From Nocardioides pinisoli (GTDB lineage: Bacteria > Actinomycetota > Actinomycetes > Propionibacteriales > Nocardioidaceae), in assembly GCF_024199985.1 (NCBI RefSeq), contig NZ_JANARS010000002.1, forward strand, positions 310,001 through 374,000: a stretch of 64,000 bases of DNA, given 5' to 3'. Position 1 is the first letter of the stretch. Each line of letters begins with the position of its first letter. The notes beneath the pieces are model-generated. The model did no database searches and was not told the DNA's origin. It worked only from the letters and a program-made list of their open reading frames with translations. Below are positions 26,742 through 36,446 of the stretch, one piece after another. The translations under genes and the position numbers were made by a program.

Positions 26742-27248
26742 ATGAGTCGCGGTCGCCGTCGCACCAGGGTCGCCGACACGCTGGCGCGCCGCGACCCCGG
26801 CGGCCTCCTCTACGGGGCCGTGGTCACGGCCGGAGTGCTGGCCGCGGTGAGCGCCAACGTCTCCCACGTCCAGCGGGTCGCGCTCAGCGTCGGTGCCGTC
26901 GTGGTCGTCTACTGGCTGGCCCACGTCTACACGGAGACCCAGGAGATGCTCTACGAGGGCGACCGCCGGCCGCTCCACCGCCGCACGCCCCACGCCGCGG
27001 CCAAGGAGGCCTTCATCCTCGTCGGTGCCGTGCCCGCCGTCGTGGTCTACGTCCTGCTGCACCTGCTGGGGCTGCCCGCCCGCGGCGCGGCCCTGTGGGC
27101 GCTGTGGTTCTCGGTGGGGTTCCTCGCCGTGATCGGCTACCTCGGAGCCCATCGGGCCGGGATCCGAGGCTGGCGGCTCGCGCTCGAGTCGGGAGGCGCG
27201 GCCTCGTTGGGCGTCCTCGCCGTGCTGGGCAAGCTGTTCCTGCACTGA
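26742..27248 (+). CDS. Integral membrane protein of unknown function
   Basis: 168 residues with a basic N-terminus (MSRGRRRTRVADTLARRDPG) and about four transmembrane segments: GAVVTAGVLAAVSANVS, VALSVGAVVVVYWLAHVY, FILVGAVPAVVVYVLLHLLG and ALWALWFSVGFLAVIGYLGA, with a possible fifth at the C-terminus. Conserved-looking polar residues sit in the loop HVYTETQEMLYEGDRR. No family recognised. ATG 26742 is preferred because the basic start precedes the first helix; ATG 26673 would add 23 residues. Neither has a strong ribosome site. Confidence 0.68.
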   Translation: MSRGRRRTRVADTLARRDPGGLLYGAVVTAGVLAAVSANVSHVQRVALSVGAVVVVYWLAHVYTETQEMLYEGDRRPLHRRTPHAAAKEAFILVGAVPAVVVYVLLHLLGLPARGAALWALWFSVGFLAVIGYLGAHRAGIRGWRLALESGGAASLGVLAVLGKLFLH

Positions 27249-27258
27249 GCGGGCGGCG

Positions 27259-28758
27259 CTAGGGAGCGGTCCCCGCCTGCTCGGCCCTCGAGGTCGGCAG
27301 CGTGTGGGTGTGTGCAGCAGCTGCGGCGGCCGCGTCGCCCAGCGTCGTACGTCCCACGCGCTGCCGGCGGAGCAGCAGGGCCATCAGGACGCCGAGGACG
27401 CTGAAGACCGCCATCATCCACGACGCGGCACCCAGGCCGCTCGCCAGCGCGTCGGACCGCGCCGCGCCGTCCGCCGTCTGGTTGCCGATGACGGTGCCGT
27501 AGATCGTGGCGGCCAGGGCGGTGGCCACCGCGGCGCCGACGTAGCGGGCCATGTTGGACACCCCGGACGCCTCGCCCACCTGCCGTTCGGGCACCGAGGC
27601 GGTCGCCGCCGCCGATGCGGGGCCGTTGGAGAGCCCCATGCCGACGGCGATGGCGATCAGCGGCAGCAGGAACGCGCGGTAGTGCCACGAGGCGTCGATC
27701 AGGCCGACGACGGCGAAGCCGGCGGCGCTGAGGGCGAAGCCCACCCCGACCGTCTGACGGCTCCCGACCTTGGCCGCCAGCTTGGGCACCAGGGGAGCGA
27801 CGGCGACGAGCCCGACCGTCGCGGGGAGGGTTGCCAGTCCGGCCTCGAGCGGCGTGAGGTCGAGCGCGTCCGGGTCCTGGAAGTAGAGGCTGAGGAGGTA
27901 CATCAACCCGTTGATGGTGCCCGCGCCGATCAGGATCGCGATGGTCGATGCGACCAGGACGACGTTGCGCAGCAGCGCGAGGTCGAGCAGCGGCACGGCG
28001 ACGCGCCCCTCCACGACGATGAACGCATACCCGGCGCCGACGGAGATCGCGAAGCACGTGAGCGTCGCCGCGGAGAGCCATCCCCAGTCGCCGCTCCTGG
28101 TCACGCCGAGGATGACGGGGGTCAGGGTGAGGGCGATCAGCACCGTGCCGAGGTAGTCGATCGACCGCGACCGCTCCTCGTCGCGTGACTCGCGCACGGT
28201 CGCCGCGGTCAGCGCCATGCACCCCAGGGCGACGCCGGCGTCGATCCAGAACAGCCCCTGCCAGCCCGTGACGTCGACGAGCACGCCGCCCAGCAGCGGG
28301 CCGGCCGCTGCCCCGACGGCGGCAGCCGCCCCCCACAGGGACACGGCCCGCAGCTGTGCGGGCCCGTCGGTGGCGACCGAGAGCAGGCTCAGCCCGCAGG
28401 CCAGGATGGTCGCGCCCGCCGCGCCCTGGATGACGCGGCCCGCGATGACCATGCCGCCTGACCCGGCGAGCGCGATCAGCACGCACGAGCCGACGAACAG
28501 GGCGAGGCCCAGCTGGAAGATCCGTCTCCGGCCGAAGACGTCGCCGAGCGAGCCCGACGTCACGATCACCGCCGCACCGACGAGCGAGTAGCCGGTGACC
28601 GCCCACTGCAGCGTGGTCACCGACATCCCGGTGTCCTCGGAGATCGCCGGGAGCAGGATGCTCACCGCCGAGGTGTTGGCGTTGACCACCAGGGTGGAGA
28701 TGCAGGTGGCCGCGAGCACCCCGCCCGCTCGGGTGCTGCGCGTGGCCACCTCGCTCAT
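27259..28758 (-). CDS. MFS transporter, DHA2-type (14 TMS) drug exporter family
   Basis: 499 residues with about fourteen predicted transmembrane helices. Motif A between helices 2 and 3 reads GSLGDVFGRRRIFQLG, and motif C (antiporter signature) region GAAAAVGAAAGPLLGGVLVD is present. Such proteins export drugs or metabolites using the proton gradient; the substrate is unknown. ATG 28758 is set by a GGGAGG site with seven-base spacing. The alanine- and histidine-rich tail is unremarkable. No regulator lies next to it. Confidence 0.9.
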   Translation of the reverse strand: MSEVATRSTRAGGVLAATCISTLVVNANTSAVSILLPAISEDTGMSVTTLQWAVTGYSLVGAAVIVTSGSLGDVFGRRRIFQLGLALFVGSCVLIALAGSGGMVIAGRVIQGAAGATILACGLSLLSVATDGPAQLRAVSLWGAAAAVGAAAGPLLGGVLVDVTGWQGLFWIDAGVALGCMALTAATVRESRDEERSRSIDYLGTVLIALTLTPVILGVTRSGDWGWLSAATLTCFAISVGAGYAFIVVEGRVAVPLLDLALLRNVVLVASTIAILIGAGTINGLMYLLSLYFQDPDALDLTPLEAGLATLPATVGLVAVAPLVPKLAAKVGSRQTVGVGFALSAAGFAVVGLIDASWHYRAFLLPLIAIAVGMGLSNGPASAAATASVPERQVGEASGVSNMARYVGAAVATALAATIYGTVIGNQTADGAARSDALASGLGAASWMMAVFSVLGVLMALLLRRQRVGRTTLGDAAAAAAAHTHTLPTSRAEQAGTAP

Positions 28759-28874
28759 CGGGATCCTCCCGGTCACCGCCCCGGCTGCTGCCGCTTCTGG
28801 CCCGACCGTACGGGCGGGCGGTTCCGCTGCCCTCACCCGCCGTGGGCGATCGGAGGGCCCGCAGTCGGCACCTC

Positions 28875-29444
28875 TCAGACGAGGGGGCGGTCACGCTCCC
28901 CGACGTCCGGCTGCCCTCCCCGACGGGCGATGCCGCGCCGTGCCGCCGAGGTGAGCAGCCTGATCCCCAGCCCGAGCACCACCAGGTTGCCCAGCATCTG
29001 CGCGGTCACCAGCAGCCTCATGCTGTCGGTCTGCGCCACGATGTCGCCGAAGCCGACGGTGGCGAAGACGGTGACCGTGAAGTAGAGCGCCGTCACGTGG
29101 TCGAGGGAGCGGGAGAAGCCCGTCGGGTCGTTCTGGGAGTTGGCGAGGTAGACCCGGGCGAAGATCAGCAGGTAGACCGGGACCAGCACGGCGAGGGACT
29201 CGATCGCGCGCAGGATGGGATACCTCGCCCGGACGATCGCCGGGACCTGCACGCCGACGACCGCGGCGAAGACGCACAGCTGCAGGATCAGCCACGGCAC
29301 CCCGAGCCCGTCGCCCGGGCGCCTCGTCGGGATCAGGAAGTACGTCACGCACAGCGCCGACACCGTCAGCACCATCCGGCCGAGCATGAAGAGCCCGCGC
29401 ACCCAGATGTCGCGTCGGGAAGCCGCGGCACGTGCCTGGCTCAT
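28875..29444 (-). CDS. Two-TM-pore potassium channel-like protein
   Basis: 189 residues with an ion-channel domain: LDHVTALYFTVTVFATVGFG then D-I-V carries the K+ selectivity filter TVGFGD. The following helix is MRLLVTAQMLGNLVVLGLGI. Three or more N-terminal hydrophobic segments precede it, so it may have four helices rather than the minimal two. No RCK/TrkA-N regulatory domain is attached. ATG 29444 is preceded by GGGAGG at ten bases; GTG 29453 is an alternative. It is separate from the upstream-coded 49-residue membrane protein on the other strand. Confidence 0.87.
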   Translation of the reverse strand: MSQARAAASRRDIWVRGLFMLGRMVLTVSALCVTYFLIPTRRPGDGLGVPWLILQLCVFAAVVGVQVPAIVRARYPILRAIESLAVLVPVYLLIFARVYLANSQNDPTGFSRSLDHVTALYFTVTVFATVGFGDIVAQTDSMRLLVTAQMLGNLVVLGLGIRLLTSAARRGIARRGGQPDVGERDRPLV

Positions 29445-29596
29445 GCTGCGCACCCTCCCTGTGTTCGGCGGACAGCCGCCCCCGACGAGGATCCGGCACG
29501 CGGCGCCACGCCCGCCTCCCCCCGCATGGGTGAGCGGGAGGCGCCGGCGGGGGACGGCGCCGGCATGGGGCGTCTCCACCCGGGGTACGGCAGGTC

Positions 29597-29746
29597 ATGG
29601 ACGATCGTGAGCGCCCGAGCACCAACCAGCCCCTCAACGCCCCCGGACCCCGGCCCAAGGTCACCCCGATCCTGGCGGTGATCGGCGGCGTCCTGCTGAT
29701 CGCGGCGATCTTCGTCGTCATCAGCCTGCTGCGCTACAACACCTGA
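29597..29746 (+). CDS. Small single-pass membrane protein (49 residues)
   Basis: Short open frame starting MDDRERPSTNQPLNAPGPRP, a polar, Pro-rich N-terminus, then one clear transmembrane segment VTPILAVIGGVLLIAAIFVV and a short tail LLRYNT. GGCAGG lies three to eight bases before the ATG. Codon third positions are strongly G/C, as in neighbouring genes. Function unknown. Many actinobacterial small membrane peptides of this shape go unannotated. Confidence 0.65.
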   Translation: MDDRERPSTNQPLNAPGPRPKVTPILAVIGGVLLIAAIFVVISLLRYNT

Positions 29747-29776
29747 GGACCCGTCAGGCTCCGCCGTACGACGTCC

Positions 29777-31873
29777 TCAGGCGGCGTCGGGAGCCCACCG
29801 GACGACGAGCAGGGCGACGTCGTCCTCCTGCTCCTGGCTCGCCATGGCACCGAGCAGGCGGTCGCACAGCTGGTCGAGGTCGGACGTCGTGGGAGCCATC
29901 TCGGCGAGCAGGTGCTCGAGCACCGTGATGCCGTCCTCGATGTCACGGTCGCGGCGCTCGACGAGGCCGTCGGTGTAGAGCACGAGGGTCGCGCCTGACT
30001 CCAGCGTCACCGCGCCCTCGTGGCGGTCGGCCGCGGGATCGAAGCCGAGCAGCAGGTCGTTGGCGTCGGCGTCGGCCAGCCGGGTCACCGCGCCGTGCGG
30101 GTCGACGAGCAGTGCCGGTGGGTGCCCGGCGTGGGACCAGCGCAGCAGGACGCCTGACGACCCCTCACGGGGGGAGGGCGCCTGCTCGAACCGGGCCACG
30201 ACCGCCGTCGCGGTGGTCTCGAGCTGGAGGGACTGCATGACGGTGTCGAGCCCGGACAGGATCGCGGCGGGCGCGTCGCCGCTGTGCACGGCGATGCCGC
30301 GCAGCAGGCCGCGGACCTGCCCCATCGCGGCGGCCGCCTCGACGTCGTGCCCGACCACGTCGCCGACGACGACCACGATGTCGGGTGGCGTCGACCCGTC
30401 GTCGTGCTGCAGGAAGGCGTCGTACCAGTCGCCGCCGATGCGAGCCGCCTCGCCGGCGGGCGTGTAGCGGGTGGCGACCTGCAGGCCCTCGCGGTGCGGC
30501 GGCGGGGTGAGCATGCTGCGCTGCAGGGCCTCGGAGACGTCGCGCTGCGACTCGTAGAGGCGCGCGTTGTCGAGGGCGAGGGCGGCGCGGGCACCGATGT
30601 CCTCGAGGAGGGCCACGTCGTCGTCCGTGAAGGGCGTGCGGAGGATGTCGCGGAAGGCGCTGACGACGCCGACCGTGCGGCCGCGGGCGCGAAGGGGGAC
30701 GACCGCTGCCGAGAAGGGAGCCAGCTGGCGCAGCCGGTCGCGCGCGGGCCCCGGCTCGAGCACGGCGGCCACGGCCTCGGTGGCCGACGAGTCCATCAGC
30801 ACGGGTGTCATTCCCCGGATCGCCTGGGCGAGGTAGGACGAGTCGGTCATCGCCCGGAGCCGCCTGGCCGCGTAGTCGCGCAGGACGTCCTCCATCGCAG
30901 GATCGCGGTGCGACCAGCCGACGTCGCGGAGGCCTCGTCGCCAGTCGCTCGCGTGCGGGTCCTCCACCAGCGTGACCAGGCACCAGTCGGCGAGCTCGGG
31001 CACCAACCGGATCGCCAGGCGGCTGACGCCCTCGGTGGGGTCGAGCGTCGCGGTGAGCGCCTCCGAGACCGACGCCAGCATGGCCAGGCGGTGCGCCGAC
31101 CGGTCGAGCGCCTCCTGGGCGTCGCGCCGAGCGGTGATGTCGACGAAGTAGACCGCCAGGCCCTCGGGCGAGGGCCATGCGCGCACCTCGTACCACCCGT
31201 CGAGCGGCGGGGGGTAGTACGCCTCGAAGGTCACCGGCTCGCGCGACGCGACCGCGCCGCGGTAGTTGTCCTCGAACGCGCTCCCCACGGCGGCGGGGAA
31301 CGCCTCCCAGATGCTGGCGCCGATCAGGTGCACGCGGCTCGAGCCCAGCAACCGCTCGGCCTCGGAGTTGACGTAAGTGAACCTCCAGTCCCGGTCGAGC
31401 TGGTAGAACGCCGACGACATCGACTCCAGCACCCGGCCCACCCGGGCCTCGCCCTCGCGCACCTCGGTGGTGTCGTAGGCCGCCCCGACCAGGCGGACCG
31501 GATGCCCGTCGGGCTCGTCGGCGAACGCGTGGCCGCGGGCCTCGATCCAGCGCACCGTCCCGTCGGGATGCACCACGCGGTACTCCGCGAGGTAGTCACC
31601 GCTCGTGGCGATGGCGCGTTGGAGGGCGTCCGAGACGCGGCCGAGGTCGTCGGGGTGCACGCACCGGTTGAAGGCCTCGATCGTCCCGCCGAAGCTGTCG
31701 TCGTCGAGGCCGAAGAGCTCGAGGAGCCGGCCGTCCCACCGCAGGTCGCCGGTCACGAGGTCCCAGACGAACGCCCCGACGCCGGCCGCGTCGACGGCGA
31801 GACGCCACGCGAGGCGGTCGCTCTCGGCGTCGAGGGGGGACCGCGAGATCGGCGGCGTGGAGTCGTCGGTCAA
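29777..31873 (-). CDS. PAS-PAS-GAF-SpoIIE (PP2C-like) serine phosphatase
   Basis: 698 residues. PAS domains lie at ~25-135 (AAGVGAFVWDLVTGDLRWDG; HPDDLGRVSDALQR) and ~145-250 (SSAFYQLDRDWRFTYVNSEA), followed by a GAF domain at ~265-430. A SpoIIE/RsbU phosphatase domain at ~455-690 has VATRYTPAGEAARIGGDWYD, VVVVGDVVGHDVEAAAAMGQ and LYTDGLVERRDRDIEDG, which include the Mn-binding Asp residues. Such proteins usually dephosphorylate an anti-anti-sigma factor in response to a sensed signal; no partner is encoded nearby. The start is TTG at 31873 (AAGGA seven bases upstream), an uncommon choice. It lies just beyond the end of the carotenoid operon. Confidence 0.9.
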   Translation of the reverse strand: MTDDSTPPISRSPLDAESDRLAWRLAVDAAGVGAFVWDLVTGDLRWDGRLLELFGLDDDSFGGTIEAFNRCVHPDDLGRVSDALQRAIATSGDYLAEYRVVHPDGTVRWIEARGHAFADEPDGHPVRLVGAAYDTTEVREGEARVGRVLESMSSAFYQLDRDWRFTYVNSEAERLLGSSRVHLIGASIWEAFPAAVGSAFEDNYRGAVASREPVTFEAYYPPPLDGWYEVRAWPSPEGLAVYFVDITARRDAQEALDRSAHRLAMLASVSEALTATLDPTEGVSRLAIRLVPELADWCLVTLVEDPHASDWRRGLRDVGWSHRDPAMEDVLRDYAARRLRAMTDSSYLAQAIRGMTPVLMDSSATEAVAAVLEPGPARDRLRQLAPFSAAVVPLRARGRTVGVVSAFRDILRTPFTDDDVALLEDIGARAALALDNARLYESQRDVSEALQRSMLTPPPHREGLQVATRYTPAGEAARIGGDWYDAFLQHDDGSTPPDIVVVVGDVVGHDVEAAAAMGQVRGLLRGIAVHSGDAPAAILSGLDTVMQSLQLETTATAVVARFEQAPSPREGSSGVLLRWSHAGHPPALLVDPHGAVTRLADADANDLLLGFDPAADRHEGAVTLESGATLVLYTDGLVERRDRDIEDGITVLEHLLAEMAPTTSDLDQLCDRLLGAMASQEQEDDVALLVVRWAPDAA

Positions 31874-31969
31874 CGGGTCCTTCTCATGCCGGGTCGGTGG
31901 CCCACGTTCCTCGAGGCACCCGCACAGGGTGTCACACGGCCCGGCGCGACGTCGGCGAACGACGAAACC

Positions 31970-32584
31970 TCAGGGCGTCTCCCCGGCCCGGGCGGCCATG
32001 GGGAGGTCCTCGGCGTCGGCGGCCGGGGCGGACGCCGGGTCGGCCGGCAGCTGCGCCACCTGCTCGCGGCACCACACGGACACCGGCCGGGTGCCGTCGA
32101 GGACCGCCGCGCGGAAGGCCTGCCACGGCTCCCACCGGGCCTCGCCGACCTCGTCGGGGTCGGGGGACACCGGTCCGTCGGCGGAGCCGACGAAGACAGG
32201 GCACATCTCGTTCTCGACGACCCCGTCCTGCTCGGCGCGGTAGCGGAACCGGGGCAGCACGAGGCGCAGGCCGGTGACGGTCGTGCCGAGCTCCTGCTCC
32301 ACCCTGCGGCGCACGGCCTCCTCCAGCGGCTCACCGGGGGCGGGGTGGCCGCAGCAGCTGTTGGTCCACACGCCCGGGAACGTCCGCTTGTGCAGCGCCC
32401 GCTGGGTGACCAGCACGTTGCCCTCCGCGTCGAAGAGGTAGCAGGAGAAGGCCAGGTGCAGCGGGGTGTCGGCGTGGTGGACGCCGGCCTTGTCAGCGGT
32501 GCCGACGGCCCGGCCGTCCTCGTCGAGCAGCACCACCAGCTCGGGTGTGACGGTGCCGGTCGTGCTGGTCTCGGTCGTGGTCAT
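31970..32584 (-). CDS. idi: Isopentenyl-diphosphate delta-isomerase, type 1
   Basis: 204 residues, Nudix-fold isomerase interconverting IPP and DMAPP. Diagnostic residues: TFPGVWTNSCCGHPAPGEPL with the catalytic Cys and metal-binding His, and EQDGVVENEMCPVFVG with the catalytic Glu. ATG 32584 overlaps the preceding gene's stop (ATGA). As last gene of the fifteen-gene operon it supplies DMAPP for the GGPP synthase encoded by the first gene. The ~40-residue C-terminal tail is Ala/Pro-rich. Confidence 0.96.
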   Translation of the reverse strand: MTTTETSTTGTVTPELVVLLDEDGRAVGTADKAGVHHADTPLHLAFSCYLFDAEGNVLVTQRALHKRTFPGVWTNSCCGHPAPGEPLEEAVRRRVEQELGTTVTGLRLVLPRFRYRAEQDGVVENEMCPVFVGSADGPVSPDPDEVGEARWEPWQAFRAAVLDGTRPVSVWCREQVAQLPADPASAPAADAEDLPMAARAGETP

Positions 32585-33621
32585 GCGGGCCTCCCCACGG
32601 GTCGGGCGAGCTGGTTGACGGCAGTGTCGAAGAGCCACGGCAGCCTCGCCGCCGCCGGGACGAGGTGCCGGCGGACCGCCGCGTGGGCGGTCGCGCGCAG
32701 CAGGGCGTGCGTGAGGAGCTCGTGGCGCGCCCCGAGGCGGCGGGCCACCCGGTCGTAGCGGTCCGTGCGCCCCTCGGCGATGCAGGCGACGGCGACGCGG
32801 GCCTGGGCCAGGCCGAGGGCGATGCCCTCGCCGGTCAGGGCGTCCACGTAGCCCCCGGCGTCGCCGACGAGCAGCACCCGCCCGGCCGACCGGGCGCGGG
32901 CCCGCTGCCGGAGCGGCCCGGCCCCCATCACCCGCGTGCGCGGACCCGTCAGGCGCTGCTGCAGCAGCGGGAAGTCCTCGATGAGGTCCTCGAAGCGCGA
33001 GCCGGCCTCGCCGAGGACGGCGACGCCGACGAGGTCCTCGTCGACGGGCGTCACGTAGGCCTCCGCGCGTGCGGACCAGTGCACCTCGACGTAGGACGTC
33101 CACGGCACCTGCTGCACGTGGCACCGCAAGCCGAAGCGACGCCGGCCGGCGACGGGCGCGTCGAGGCCGACCAGCCGGCGCACGGGGGAGTGCAGGCCGT
33201 CGGCGGCGACGAGGTGTCGGGTCGGCTCGCCGTCGACCAGCAGGTGGTCGCCGGCGTCGTCGACGCGCGCCACCGGGCGGGGGTCGACCGGGATCCCGGC
33301 CGCCGCGACCCGGTCGGCGAGCGCGCCGTGCAGCACCGTGCGACGCACGCCGCGTCCCGGTCCGCGCGCGAACCTCGCCGTGGCGCCCTCGCCCTCGGCC
33401 GTGCCGTCGAGGTAGCGGATGCCGGTCAGCTCCCGACCGTGCGGGTTGATGCCCAGGGCGGCGAGCTCGGCGACGGCCCCGGGCATGAGGCCCTCGCCGC
33501 ACGCCTTGTCGATCGGGCCCGTGCGGGGCTCGCGCACCACGACCGACAGACCGGCCCGGTGGGCGTGCAGCGCCGCGGCGAGGCCCACCGGGCCGCCGCC
33601 GGCCACCACGAGGTCACGCAC
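32581..33621 (-). CDS. FAD-dependent oxidoreductase, SrsC/geranylgeranyl reductase-like
   Basis: 346 residues. N-terminal FAD-binding [20 protein letters not shown] (GxGxxG-type), the second FAD motif VLLVGDAGGYVDALTGEGIA, and GPIDKACGEGLMPG typical of this reductase/hydroxylase group. Adjacent to a type III polyketide synthase and an ICMT-type methyltransferase, it is positioned like SrsC of Streptomyces griseus, a flavoprotein that hydroxylates phenolic lipids to quinones. A chain-reductase role is the alternative. Starts with GTG, overlapping the methyltransferase end by eight bases. Confidence 0.85.
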   Translation of the reverse strand: MRDLVVAGGGPVGLAAALHAHRAGLSVVVREPRTGPIDKACGEGLMPGAVAELAALGINPHGRELTGIRYLDGTAEGEGATARFARGPGRGVRRTVLHGALADRVAAAGIPVDPRPVARVDDAGDHLLVDGEPTRHLVAADGLHSPVRRLVGLDAPVAGRRRFGLRCHVQQVPWTSYVEVHWSARAEAYVTPVDEDLVGVAVLGEAGSRFEDLIEDFPLLQQRLTGPRTRVMGAGPLRQRARARSAGRVLLVGDAGGYVDALTGEGIALGLAQARVAVACIAEGRTDRYDRVARRLGARHELLTHALLRATAHAAVRRHLVPAAARLPWLFDTAVNQLARPVGRPA

Positions 33622-34177
33622 CGGCGGCCTCCGTCCGCGGCTCGGTGGCGCCGTCGGCCCGCGGCAGGGTGGCGAGGGCGGCGTCCTCGACCCGGATGCG
33701 TACGACGAGCAGGGCGGCGTTGAGGACCGTGAACACGAGTGCGGTGATCCAGGCGGTGTGGACCAGGGGCAGCGCGACGCCCTCGACGACCACGGCGACG
33801 TAGTTGGGGTGCCGCAGGTAGCGGTAGGGCCCCGACGTCACGGGCGCCATGCCCGGTACGACGATGACGCGGGTGTTCCAGCGCGGGCCGAGGGTCGCGA
33901 TGCACCACCAGCGCAGGGCCTGGGAGGCGACGACGAGACCGAGCATCGACCACGCGAGCAGCGACGGCACCTGGGGCTGCCGGATCCACGCCTCGGCGAG
34001 CGCGCCGACCAGCAGGGCGGTGTGCAGCACAACCATGAACGGGAAGTGCCCGAGGCCGTGCTCGACGCCGCCGCGCTCGCGGCTCCACCGCGCGTTGCGG
34101 GTCGAGACGACGAGCTCGGCGATCCGCTCCAGGCCGACGAGCGCCACCAGGACGGTGAAGGCGACGAGGCTGGTCAC
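33614..34177 (-). CDS. Isoprenylcysteine carboxyl methyltransferase (ICMT)-family protein, SrsB-like
   Basis: 187 residues with about five membrane segments. The SAM-binding ICMT C-terminal motif is clear: [20 protein letters not shown]. Despite the family name, bacterial members beside type III PKS genes methylate phenolic lipids or pyrones. SrsB in Streptomyces griseus is the characterised example. GTG start overlaps the PKS stop (GTGA). Predicted to act at the membrane on the PKS product. Confidence 0.9.
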   Translation of the reverse strand: MTSLVAFTVLVALVGLERIAELVVSTRNARWSRERGGVEHGLGHFPFMVVLHTALLVGALAEAWIRQPQVPSLLAWSMLGLVVASQALRWWCIATLGPRWNTRVIVVPGMAPVTSGPYRYLRHPNYVAVVVEGVALPLVHTAWITALVFTVLNAALLVVRIRVEDAALATLPRADGATEPRTEAAGA

Positions 34178-35238
34178 GACGCGGCCCTCAGCAGGACCAG
34201 CTCCGAGCAGAAGCCCGGGCCCATCGCCATCAGTACCCCGTGGCTGCCGGGAGCGGGTGGGCGTTCGCGCAGGGTGTCCTCGAGGACGTGGAGCACCGAG
34301 ACCGACGAGAGGTTGCCGACCCGGGCCAGCGACTCCCAGGTCAGCCGGACCGTGTCACGCGGCACCTCCAGCGCCTCCTCGAGCGCCTCGATCACCTTCG
34401 GGCCGCCGGGGTGGCAGACCCACCAGCCGATGTCGGCGCGGGTGAGCCCGTGGTCGGCCAGGAAGGCGTCGACGTCCCCGCGCACGAAGCGGCCCACGAG
34501 GGTCGGCACCTCGGCGTCGAGCACGATGCGCAGGCCGCCGCCGGTCACGTCGAAGCCCATCGTGCGCTCGCTGTCGGGATAGAGCCGGCTGCGCGAGTCG
34601 AGGACCTCGACCGGCCCCGGCCGCCCCGCGCGACCGGACGCGCCGACCGCGACCACGGCGGCCGCCCCGTCGCCGAAGAGCCCGCTCGCCACGAGGTTGG
34701 GCACCGAGGCGTCGTCGCGCTGGACCGTCAGCGAGCACAGCTCGACGGCGATGAGCACCGCGGTGTGGTCGGGGTGGCCGAGGAGGTAGTCGTGGACGCG
34801 CGCGATGCCGGCTGCTCCGGCGACGCACCCGAGCCCGACGAGCGGCATCCGGCGGACGTCCTCACGCAGGCCCACCTGCGCGGCGATGCGGGCGTCGAGC
34901 GAGGGCACGGCGAGCCCGGTGACCGTCGCCGTGACGACGAGGTCGACGTCGGACGGCGTCAGGTCGGCCGCCTTCAGCGCGTCGACGAGCGCCCGCGAGC
35001 CGAGCTCGACGGCGTGCTCGATGAACAGGTCGTTGGCCTGCCCGAAGTCGACGAGACCGGCGTACTGGTCGAGCGGCAGGACGGTGTGGCGTCGCTCGAC
35101 CCCGGCGTTGGCGTGGAAGCGCCGCAGCAGGGACCGGTCGAGGCTGCGCTCGGAGATGAACTCGCCGAAGGCCTCCGTGATCTCGGCCTGGGGGTGGGAG
35201 TGCGGCGGCAGTGCGCCTCGTACGGAGAGGATCCTCAT
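34174..35238 (-). CDS. Type III polyketide synthase (alkylresorcinol/alkylpyrone synthase-like)
   Basis: 354-residue chalcone synthase-fold enzyme. The catalytic triad is visible: Cys in [20 protein letters not shown], His in [20 protein letters not shown], and Asn in [18 protein letters not shown]. Such enzymes extend a fatty acyl starter with malonyl-CoA and cyclise it to alkylresorcinol or alkylpyrone. Neighbouring methyltransferase and flavoprotein genes fit an srsABC-like module. ATG overlaps the stop of the preceding reductase gene. Starter and ring type cannot be predicted from sequence alone. Confidence 0.95.
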   Translation of the reverse strand: MRILSVRGALPPHSHPQAEITEAFGEFISERSLDRSLLRRFHANAGVERRHTVLPLDQYAGLVDFGQANDLFIEHAVELGSRALVDALKAADLTPSDVDLVVTATVTGLAVPSLDARIAAQVGLREDVRRMPLVGLGCVAGAAGIARVHDYLLGHPDHTAVLIAVELCSLTVQRDDASVPNLVASGLFGDGAAAVVAVGASGRAGRPGPVEVLDSRSRLYPDSERTMGFDVTGGGLRIVLDAEVPTLVGRFVRGDVDAFLADHGLTRADIGWWVCHPGGPKVIEALEEALEVPRDTVRLTWESLARVGNLSSVSVLHVLEDTLRERPPAPGSHGVLMAMGPGFCSELVLLRAAS

Positions 35239-36446
35239 GAGCCACCTCGGGGTGTGGGAGTCGTGGGCAGGTCGCGGTCTGGACGGTGTGGACGGACGAG
35301 GCTGCGCACCAGCCCGCCGGCCAGGCGGGCGTCGATGCGGCCGTCGCCGAGGCCGAGCTCGACGAGTGCGTCGAAGGCGTGCCGGTCGCGGCCGGCGGCG
35401 CGGATGCCGGCGTCGACGATGCGGGGGGACTGGGCCAGCCGGGAGGCGGCCCAGGTGTGGCGCAGGTGCGAACCGAGGATGCCTCGTACGACGCGTCGGT
35501 GCTCGGCGCCGGCGTCCGCGGGCCGCCCGGCCGCCACCGCCCGCGCGGCGGTGCGACCGGCCGCGATGCCGGTCGCGACGGCGTAGTAGATGCCCTCGCC
35601 GGTCATCGGGTTGACCAGCCCGGCGGCGTCACCGACGAGGAGGACCGGGCCGTCGGGCTGGTCCCAGCGCCAGGTGCTCAGCGGGAGGTGGTGGCCGCGC
35701 CAGTCACCACCGGTGCGGGCGGCGCCGGGCACGAGCTCCTCGAGCTGGTCGAGGAGCAGCCGGCGGCTCGGGGCGCCTCCGCTGCGCTCGCCCGGCAGGA
35801 GCTCGCCGTAGCCGACGTTGGCCAGTCCGTCACCGCGGTCGAAGGCCCACGCGTAGGACGGCTGGCGGCGGGTGCCGTAGCGGATGACCTGCCGGCCGGC
35901 CATCTCGGGCGTGGTCGGCGCGTAGCCGCGGATGGCGATGGCGCGCGGCTCGCGCCGCTTGCCCAGCAGGGCGGTGCGGACGAAGGAGTGCGCGCCGTCG
36001 GCGCCGACCACGACGTCGGCGGACACGGCGCCGGACACCACGGGGGTCCCGGTCCGGGTCAGCGAGGTCGCCCGGTGCGTCCGCAGGACCGCGCCGGCGG
36101 CGACGGCCCGCTCGACCAGCCGGGCGTCGAGCACGCGTCGCGGCACGACGTGCACCTCACGGCGCATCGGGCCGGCGACGGAGACGTCGCCGTGGGCGAG
36201 CTCGAGGTCGCGCAGCGGCGACCAGCCGTCGACCACGTCGGCGGCGCCGACGGGGGCGAGGGCGTCGAGAACGTGAGGGGCGATGCCGTCGCCGCAGGAC
36301 TTGTCGCGCGGGAACTCGCTGCGGTCGAGGAGCAGGACCCGGAGGCCGGGATCCTCGGCCAGCGCGCCGAGTGCGGTGGCCGACCCCGCCGGGCCGGCGC
36401 CGACGACGACCAGGTCCCAGTGCTCCGTGGGCGTGCGGCCGCTCAT
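35235..36446 (-). CDS. Geranylgeranyl reductase-family flavoprotein
   Basis: 403 residues. FAD-binding [20 protein letters not shown], reductase signature [19 protein letters not shown], substrate-pocket segment [17 protein letters not shown], and the second FAD motif [20 protein letters not shown]. Family members saturate geranylgeranyl chains of lipids, chlorophyll or quinones. Directly after UbiA in transcription order, it may reduce the prenyl chain that UbiA attaches. ATG 36446 overlaps the UbiA stop (ATGA). Confidence 0.9.
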   Translation of the reverse strand: MSGRTPTEHWDLVVVGAGPAGSATALGALAEDPGLRVLLLDRSEFPRDKSCGDGIAPHVLDALAPVGAADVVDGWSPLRDLELAHGDVSVAGPMRREVHVVPRRVLDARLVERAVAAGAVLRTHRATSLTRTGTPVVSGAVSADVVVGADGAHSFVRTALLGKRREPRAIAIRGYAPTTPEMAGRQVIRYGTRRQPSYAWAFDRGDGLANVGYGELLPGERSGGAPSRRLLLDQLEELVPGAARTGGDWRGHHLPLSTWRWDQPDGPVLLVGDAAGLVNPMTGEGIYYAVATGIAAGRTAARAVAAGRPADAGAEHRRVVRGILGSHLRHTWAASRLAQSPRIVDAGIRAAGRDRHAFDALVELGLGDGRIDARLAGGLVRSLVRPHRPDRDLPTTPTPRGGS

